Shown here piece after piece: positions 60,584 through 64,000 of a DNA stretch of 64,000 nt. The stretch is from Planctomycetota bacterium. Lineage in GTDB: Bacteria > Planctomycetota > Planctomycetia > Gemmatales > Gemmataceae. Under the pieces are notes generated by a model that was not told where the DNA came from, did not search any database, and worked only from the letters and a program-made list of their open reading frames with translations. The stretch is from positions 1 through 64,000 of the forward strand of contig JACPPF010000149.1 of NCBI GenBank assembly GCA_016191165.1, written 5' to 3'. The translations under genes were made by a program, and so were the position numbers. Numbering within the stretch: the stretch's first letter is position 1; each line of letters opens with the position of its first letter.

Positions 60584-61609
60584 ATGCTGTCCCACCGTTT
60601 GCCCCTGCTCATCACCGGCGCCGCCGGGGTGGCGGGGTTCAATGCGTTTCACGCTCTGCAGCGAAAATATTCAGGGCAGGTCATCGGCATTCGGCCGCGC
60701 CAAACCTGGAAGCTGGTCGCGCCAGGCATCCTGGCCCAGGACGCGAAAGACGCCGACGAGATGCGCTCGCTTTTCGATCGCTTCGGTTTTCGCTCGGTGT
60801 TGAACTGCGTCGGCAACTGCGCTCTCAAGTCGTGCGAACTCGATCCCGCGATGGCGCATACCGTCAACGTCCAGAGCGCGCAGGTCATTGCCGAGGCGTC
60901 GCGCCGCCACGGCGCTCGCCTTGTGCATCTATCCAGTGATCTTGTCTTTTCGGGCACGCGAGCCGGCAACCACGTCGAGAGCGACCCCACCGACCCGGTC
61001 ACCGTCTATGGCAAGACCATGGTCCAGGCCGAGGAAATCCTCCAGGCAAAAACGCCGGACGCCGCCATCTTGCGCATCTCCCTCCCGATGGGACCGAGCT
61101 TCAATCGCCATGCCGGCGCCATCGACTGGATTCAATCGCGTTTCCGGGCCCACCGCCCGGCCACCCTGTATTTTGATGAAGTACGATCTTGTACCTACTG
61201 CAGCGATTTGACCGATGTGTGCGAGAAGTTCTTGAGCGGCAACGCGAGCGGGATCTTTCATTGTGGCGGACCGGAACCGATCACGCTATATCAAATTGCC
61301 CAGGTGGTGAACCGCGTGGGGGATTATCGTCCCGAGTTGCTGAAGGGCTGCCCGCGCATCGAGGCCGGTCCGATCCCGCCGCGCGCCGGCGACGTGAGCA
61401 TGTCCAGCGCTCGCCTGATCGCCGAATTGGGCGCGCAGCCCTTCGAACGCTGGCCCGCGGGGGATGATCTGGTGCCAGGCGGGCGCGACTGGCACTTCGA
61501 TCGGCCCGCGGACGAGACCCGATCAGTCGTTGAGATCGGCAGGCGGTTATATCAAAAGCAAAAAGCACTCACCCGCTTCAACGAGGGGTTTTGCGAATCC
61601 GAGAAATAG
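60584..61609 (+). CDS. RmlD-like NAD(P)-dependent sugar-nucleotide reductase/epimerase
   Basis: A 341-residue extended short-chain dehydrogenase of the dTDP-4-dehydrorhamnose reductase type. GAAGVAGF near the N-terminus is the cofactor loop; NCVGNCALKSCE and SSDLVFSG are RmlD-like; VYGKTMVQAE has the YxxxK catalytic pair. It lies alone, with no rmlA, rmlB or rmlC nearby, so the exact substrate is uncertain. The stop codon is the first triplet of the next repeat. Confidence 0.85.
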   Translation: MLSHRLPLLITGAAGVAGFNAFHALQRKYSGQVIGIRPRQTWKLVAPGILAQDAKDADEMRSLFDRFGFRSVLNCVGNCALKSCELDPAMAHTVNVQSAQVIAEASRRHGARLVHLSSDLVFSGTRAGNHVESDPTDPVTVYGKTMVQAEEILQAKTPDAAILRISLPMGPSFNRHAGAIDWIQSRFRAHRPATLYFDEVRSCTYCSDLTDVCEKFLSGNASGIFHCGGPEPITLYQIAQVVNRVGDYRPELLKGCPRIEAGPIPPRAGDVSMSSARLIAELGAQPFERWPAGDDLVPGGRDWHFDRPADETRSVVEIGRRLYQKQKALTRFNEGFCESEK

Positions 61610-61712
61610 CCACGGATGAAACAGGGATGAAACCCGGATAGGTGATTTGTCGTATATGCGGCCAAAACCTCTTGGTTTTTCCTTGGACCATCCGGGTTTC
61701 ATCCGTGGCCTA
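61607..61712. repeat. Palindrome of the CCACGGATGAAAC family
   Basis: TAGCCACGGATGAAAC at 61607 and the inverted GTTTCATCCGTGGCCTA ending at 61712 flank an AT-rich middle. The repeat supplies the stop codon of the upstream gene. Confidence 0.8.
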
Positions 61713-61798
61713 CTGATGGGATCGCGAATAAACTCCAGACGGATTTCCCACGTTGGGACGTGATGTCAATGATGGCCGATCTTCCAACAGGTGCTCCC

Positions 61799-63481
61799 AT
61801 GAGAATAAGCAAACCCGCCGCATTGGCCTTCGCCCTGGCTCTTGTCTGGATTCCCGCCGTGGGCGCGAGCGCGGGCGATAAGATCGCGGCCGAGATCAAG
61901 CCGATCACCGAAACGCACCTGATGATCCCCATGCGCGACGGCAAACGGCTTTCCGCCTACCTCTACATGCCGCCGGGCAAGGGACCCTGGCCGGTGGTCT
62001 TCGAGCAGCGTTACGCCGATCTGCGCGGCGCCGCCACCCGGAAATGGGCCGCCCGGCTGGCCAAGGAAGGGTTCGTCGTCGCCCTGGTCAACTTCCGCGG
62101 CGCAGGCCTCTCCGAGGGAACTTGGGTCGGCTATCGCGCGCTGGGCTGGGGAAAACTCCAAGACGGCTACGACGCCTGCGAATGGCTCGCCACGCAAAAA
62201 TTCTCCACCGGCAAGGTCGGCACCTTCGGCAGCTCGCAGGGAGGTTTTGCGCAAAACTTCCTCGCCGTCACCAGGCCCCCTCACCTCGTCTGCCAATACA
62301 TGGAAGACACCGGCCTGAGCCTCTTTCACGAAGGCTATCGCCTGGGCGGCACGACCCGACCCGAACGCTTCAAAGCCATGCGCAAGGTTTGCCGCGTGCC
62401 TGAAGACAATGATCGGCTGCTTGAAGAATGGTTCCGCCATCCGCACTACGACGATTATTGGCGCAACGAGGATTGCACGCTGCACTTCGGCAAAATGAAC
62501 GTCCCGTGCTTCACCCTCGGCAGCTGGTTTGACTTCATGAACCAGGGCTCAGTCCTCAGCTTTCAGGGCAGGCAACACCGCGGCGGGCCCAATTCCCGCG
62601 GCAAGCAGCAGCTCGTCATCGGTCCCTGGCTGCACGGGCGAGGCAATCGCACCAACAAGATCGGTGAAATGGCTTTCCCCGAAAACGCTGTTTGGCCCCA
62701 GCACGACTACATGGTCCGCTGGTTCAAATACTGGCTTTTGGGCGAAAAAAACGGCATCGACACGGAGCCGAGCGTGCGCTACTACGTGATGGGCGCCGTC
62801 GGCGAAAAGGACGCGCCGGGCAATGTCTGGCGCACCGCGAAGGACTGGCCCCCGCCGCACGTGATGACTCCCCTCTACCTGCACGACGGAGGCCGGCTCA
62901 GTCCCAATGCGCCGACCGGCCCAGGCGCCAGCACGAGCTACCGCAGCGATCCCCATAACCCAATGAAAATCTTCGGCGGCGGTTTTCCCGGCGCCCGCGA
63001 CGCGCGCGCGTTCGAGAAGCAGGCCGAGGTGCGAACGTTTACCACGCCCCCGATTGAAACGTCCGTGCAATGGACCGGGCGCGTGAAGGCGGAGCTATGG
63101 TTCTCGTCCACGGCGCCCGACACCGACGTGATCGTTCGCGTCAGCGATGTTTACCCGGATGGCAAATCCATTCTGCTGATCGACTATCCCTGGCGGCTGC
63201 GTTATCGCGAGACCTTCGAGCGGGAGGTGTTAATGCGGAAGGCGCAAGTCTACAAGGTCGCCTTCGATGTGGGCTGGCTGAGCCAGGTGTTCAATAAAGG
63301 CCATCGCATTCGCGTGACCATCGCCAGCACGGGGGCGCCGTTCTATGAGCCGAACCCGCAGACCGGCAAGGCGCTGACGATCGCGTTTCCCAGGGATGCC
63401 CGGGCGGCGATCAATACGATTCACCACAAACGCGGGTACGCTTCGCGTCTGCTGGCGCCGGTGGTCGGCGGTGTTGATTGA
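61799..63481 (+). CDS. Secreted CocE/NonD-family serine hydrolase
   Basis: A 560-residue exported hydrolase. Signal peptide MRISKPAALAFALALVWIPAVGASA; alpha/beta fold with nucleophile in GTFGSSQGGFAQN; X-Pro dipeptidyl-peptidase-like C-terminal jelly roll (DVIVRVSDVYPDGKS, GHRIRVTIAST). The family covers cocaine esterase, glutaryl-7-aminocephalosporanic acylase and X-prolyl peptidases; the natural substrate is unknown. The ATG at 61799 gives a proper signal peptide. Confidence 0.9.
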   Translation: MRISKPAALAFALALVWIPAVGASAGDKIAAEIKPITETHLMIPMRDGKRLSAYLYMPPGKGPWPVVFEQRYADLRGAATRKWAARLAKEGFVVALVNFRGAGLSEGTWVGYRALGWGKLQDGYDACEWLATQKFSTGKVGTFGSSQGGFAQNFLAVTRPPHLVCQYMEDTGLSLFHEGYRLGGTTRPERFKAMRKVCRVPEDNDRLLEEWFRHPHYDDYWRNEDCTLHFGKMNVPCFTLGSWFDFMNQGSVLSFQGRQHRGGPNSRGKQQLVIGPWLHGRGNRTNKIGEMAFPENAVWPQHDYMVRWFKYWLLGEKNGIDTEPSVRYYVMGAVGEKDAPGNVWRTAKDWPPPHVMTPLYLHDGGRLSPNAPTGPGASTSYRSDPHNPMKIFGGGFPGARDARAFEKQAEVRTFTTPPIETSVQWTGRVKAELWFSSTAPDTDVIVRVSDVYPDGKSILLIDYPWRLRYRETFEREVLMRKAQVYKVAFDVGWLSQVFNKGHRIRVTIASTGAPFYEPNPQTGKALTIAFPRDARAAINTIHHKRGYASRLLAPVVGGVD

Positions 63482-63490
63482 GGCGCGCAA

Positions 63491-63557
63491 TCCGAGCCTG
63501 AGCGGTAGCGAAGGGCGTTGGGGCGTTGCACCGCCCTTCGCTGGCGATCAGGCTCGA
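63491..63557. repeat. Diverged copy of the CCGAGCCTGA palindrome
   Basis: Arms TCCGAGCCTGAGCGGTAGCG (63491) and CGCTGGCGATCAGGCTCGA (to 63557); diverged relative of 36443-36500 and 54609-54666. Confidence 0.75.
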
Positions 63558-63567
63558 ACGAGGGATA

Positions 63568-64000
63568 TCAGTCTCCCGAACCCGGGATGCCCGAGAGATT
63601 GACGCGCGATCGGCTGGCGCGGGCGGCGGCGTCGAAGAAGGGCCGGATGACCATTTCGTAGTTTTGGCCATTGGCATTCATGCGCACCTGGGTACTCATT
63701 TGCACGCCCGTGCCGGAGCGGATCGAGTTTTGCATGACCGTGGTGGACGGGCGCTTGCTCTGGCTGTCCCGGGCTGCCAGCGAGGCGACGGTCGGGAGTT
63801 GCCCGGTCGTGCCGGCGCCGCCACGGATCTTGGTCGCCTGGTGAAGGTGCGGGTTCGCCGCGGCGCGGAGCGCCTGGAAGCCGCCCTCTTCGCTTTCGCG
63901 TTTGGTTTGCTGTTTGCTCTTTTGCGCGGCCGGGGAGACGGTTGCCAGTTCGTGGCGTCGGCCATCCTTGAGGCTAATCTTGATCGGCACGTTCTGATCG
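63568..64000 (-). CDS. Hypothetical protein, 5' end outside the window
   Basis: An open frame from the right edge to a stop at 63568; at least 143 residues, since the frame stays open to 64000. An internal GTG at 63990 is possible, but the frame upstream reads DQNVPIKISLKDGRR. The visible part is rich in Lys, Ser, Gln and Arg, with no recognised domain; the end reads VNLSGIPGSGD. Probably part of a larger protein. Confidence 0.55.
   Translation of the reverse strand, partial: DQNVPIKISLKDGRRHELATVSPAAQKSKQQTKRESEEGGFQALRAAANPHLHQATKIRGGAGTTGQLPTVASLAARDSQSKRPSTTVMQNSIRSGTGVQMSTQVRMNANGQNYEMVIRPFFDAAARASRSRVNLSGIPGSGD

Overview
The window looks like chromosomal DNA from a planctomycete, most likely in or near the Gemmataceae. 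The reasons are two giant secreted cytochrome proteins of the DUF1549/DUF1553 type, a DUF1501 protein, DUF1080 and 'membrane-bound dehydrogenase'/cytochrome fusions, a fibronectin-repeat protein with the N-terminal FRPTVEQLEERQ signature, a DUF4058 protein, and a very high load of dispersed palindromic repeats. GC content is high. I saw no rRNA, tRNA, CRISPR array, phage or plasmid genes.

Layout. 0.2-3.4 kb: a DUF1549/LamG/DUF1553 cytochrome protein. 3.6-11.6 kb, all on the minus strand: a probable operon of dehydratase, ketoreductase, acyl carrier protein, second dehydratase, ketosynthase-like chain-length-factor homologue, ketosynthase, alpha/beta hydrolase and a GH3-type acyl-acid amido synthetase. 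This is the most interesting system here: a type II fatty-acid/polyketide assembly line without its own enoyl reductase, in which one ketosynthase and one dehydratase have lost catalytic residues, and which ends in a possible amide-forming enzyme. 11.6-15.2 kb: a 28-residue very basic mini-protein, an SDR, HemF and a protein kinase. 15.2-23.3 kb: a 340-bp nested palindrome, a DUF1080 protein, a 2-hydroxyacid dehydrogenase, a kinase-fold protein, a SNF2 helicase, a ferritin-like protein and a DUF4058 pair. 23.5-32.9 kb: secreted PPC and dehydrogenase/cytochrome proteins, an ArsM of the arsenosugar type, an MFS transporter and a ceramidase-like hydrolase. 32.9-36.4 kb: a REP-associated tyrosine transposase (RAYT) bracketed by REP doublets, a five-heme cytochrome and an MNT/HEPN pair. 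36.5-44.7 kb: a secreted propeller protein, the FN3 protein, an M6-type metalloprotease with PDZ domains, a PDZ protein and a TIM-barrel protein. 44.9-51.7 kb: the second DUF1549/DUF1553 protein, NrnA, a broken HicB gene and DUF1501. 51.7-52.8 kb: a BrnT-like/XRE/XRE operon. 52.9-64 kb: SPFH, small hypothetical, ribbon-helix-helix, TPR, OFA-type MFS, metallophosphoesterase, RmlD-like and CocE-like genes, and a partial gene at the right edge.

A second theme is repeats. At least ten families of short palindromes occupy most gene borders, supply start-proximal or stop-codon sequence to several genes, and are inserted in frame inside at least four coding regions. Both DUF1553 proteins carry unrelated palindromic inserts at the same place in the domain. 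Functions are assigned from recognisable motifs read by eye; no database search was possible.
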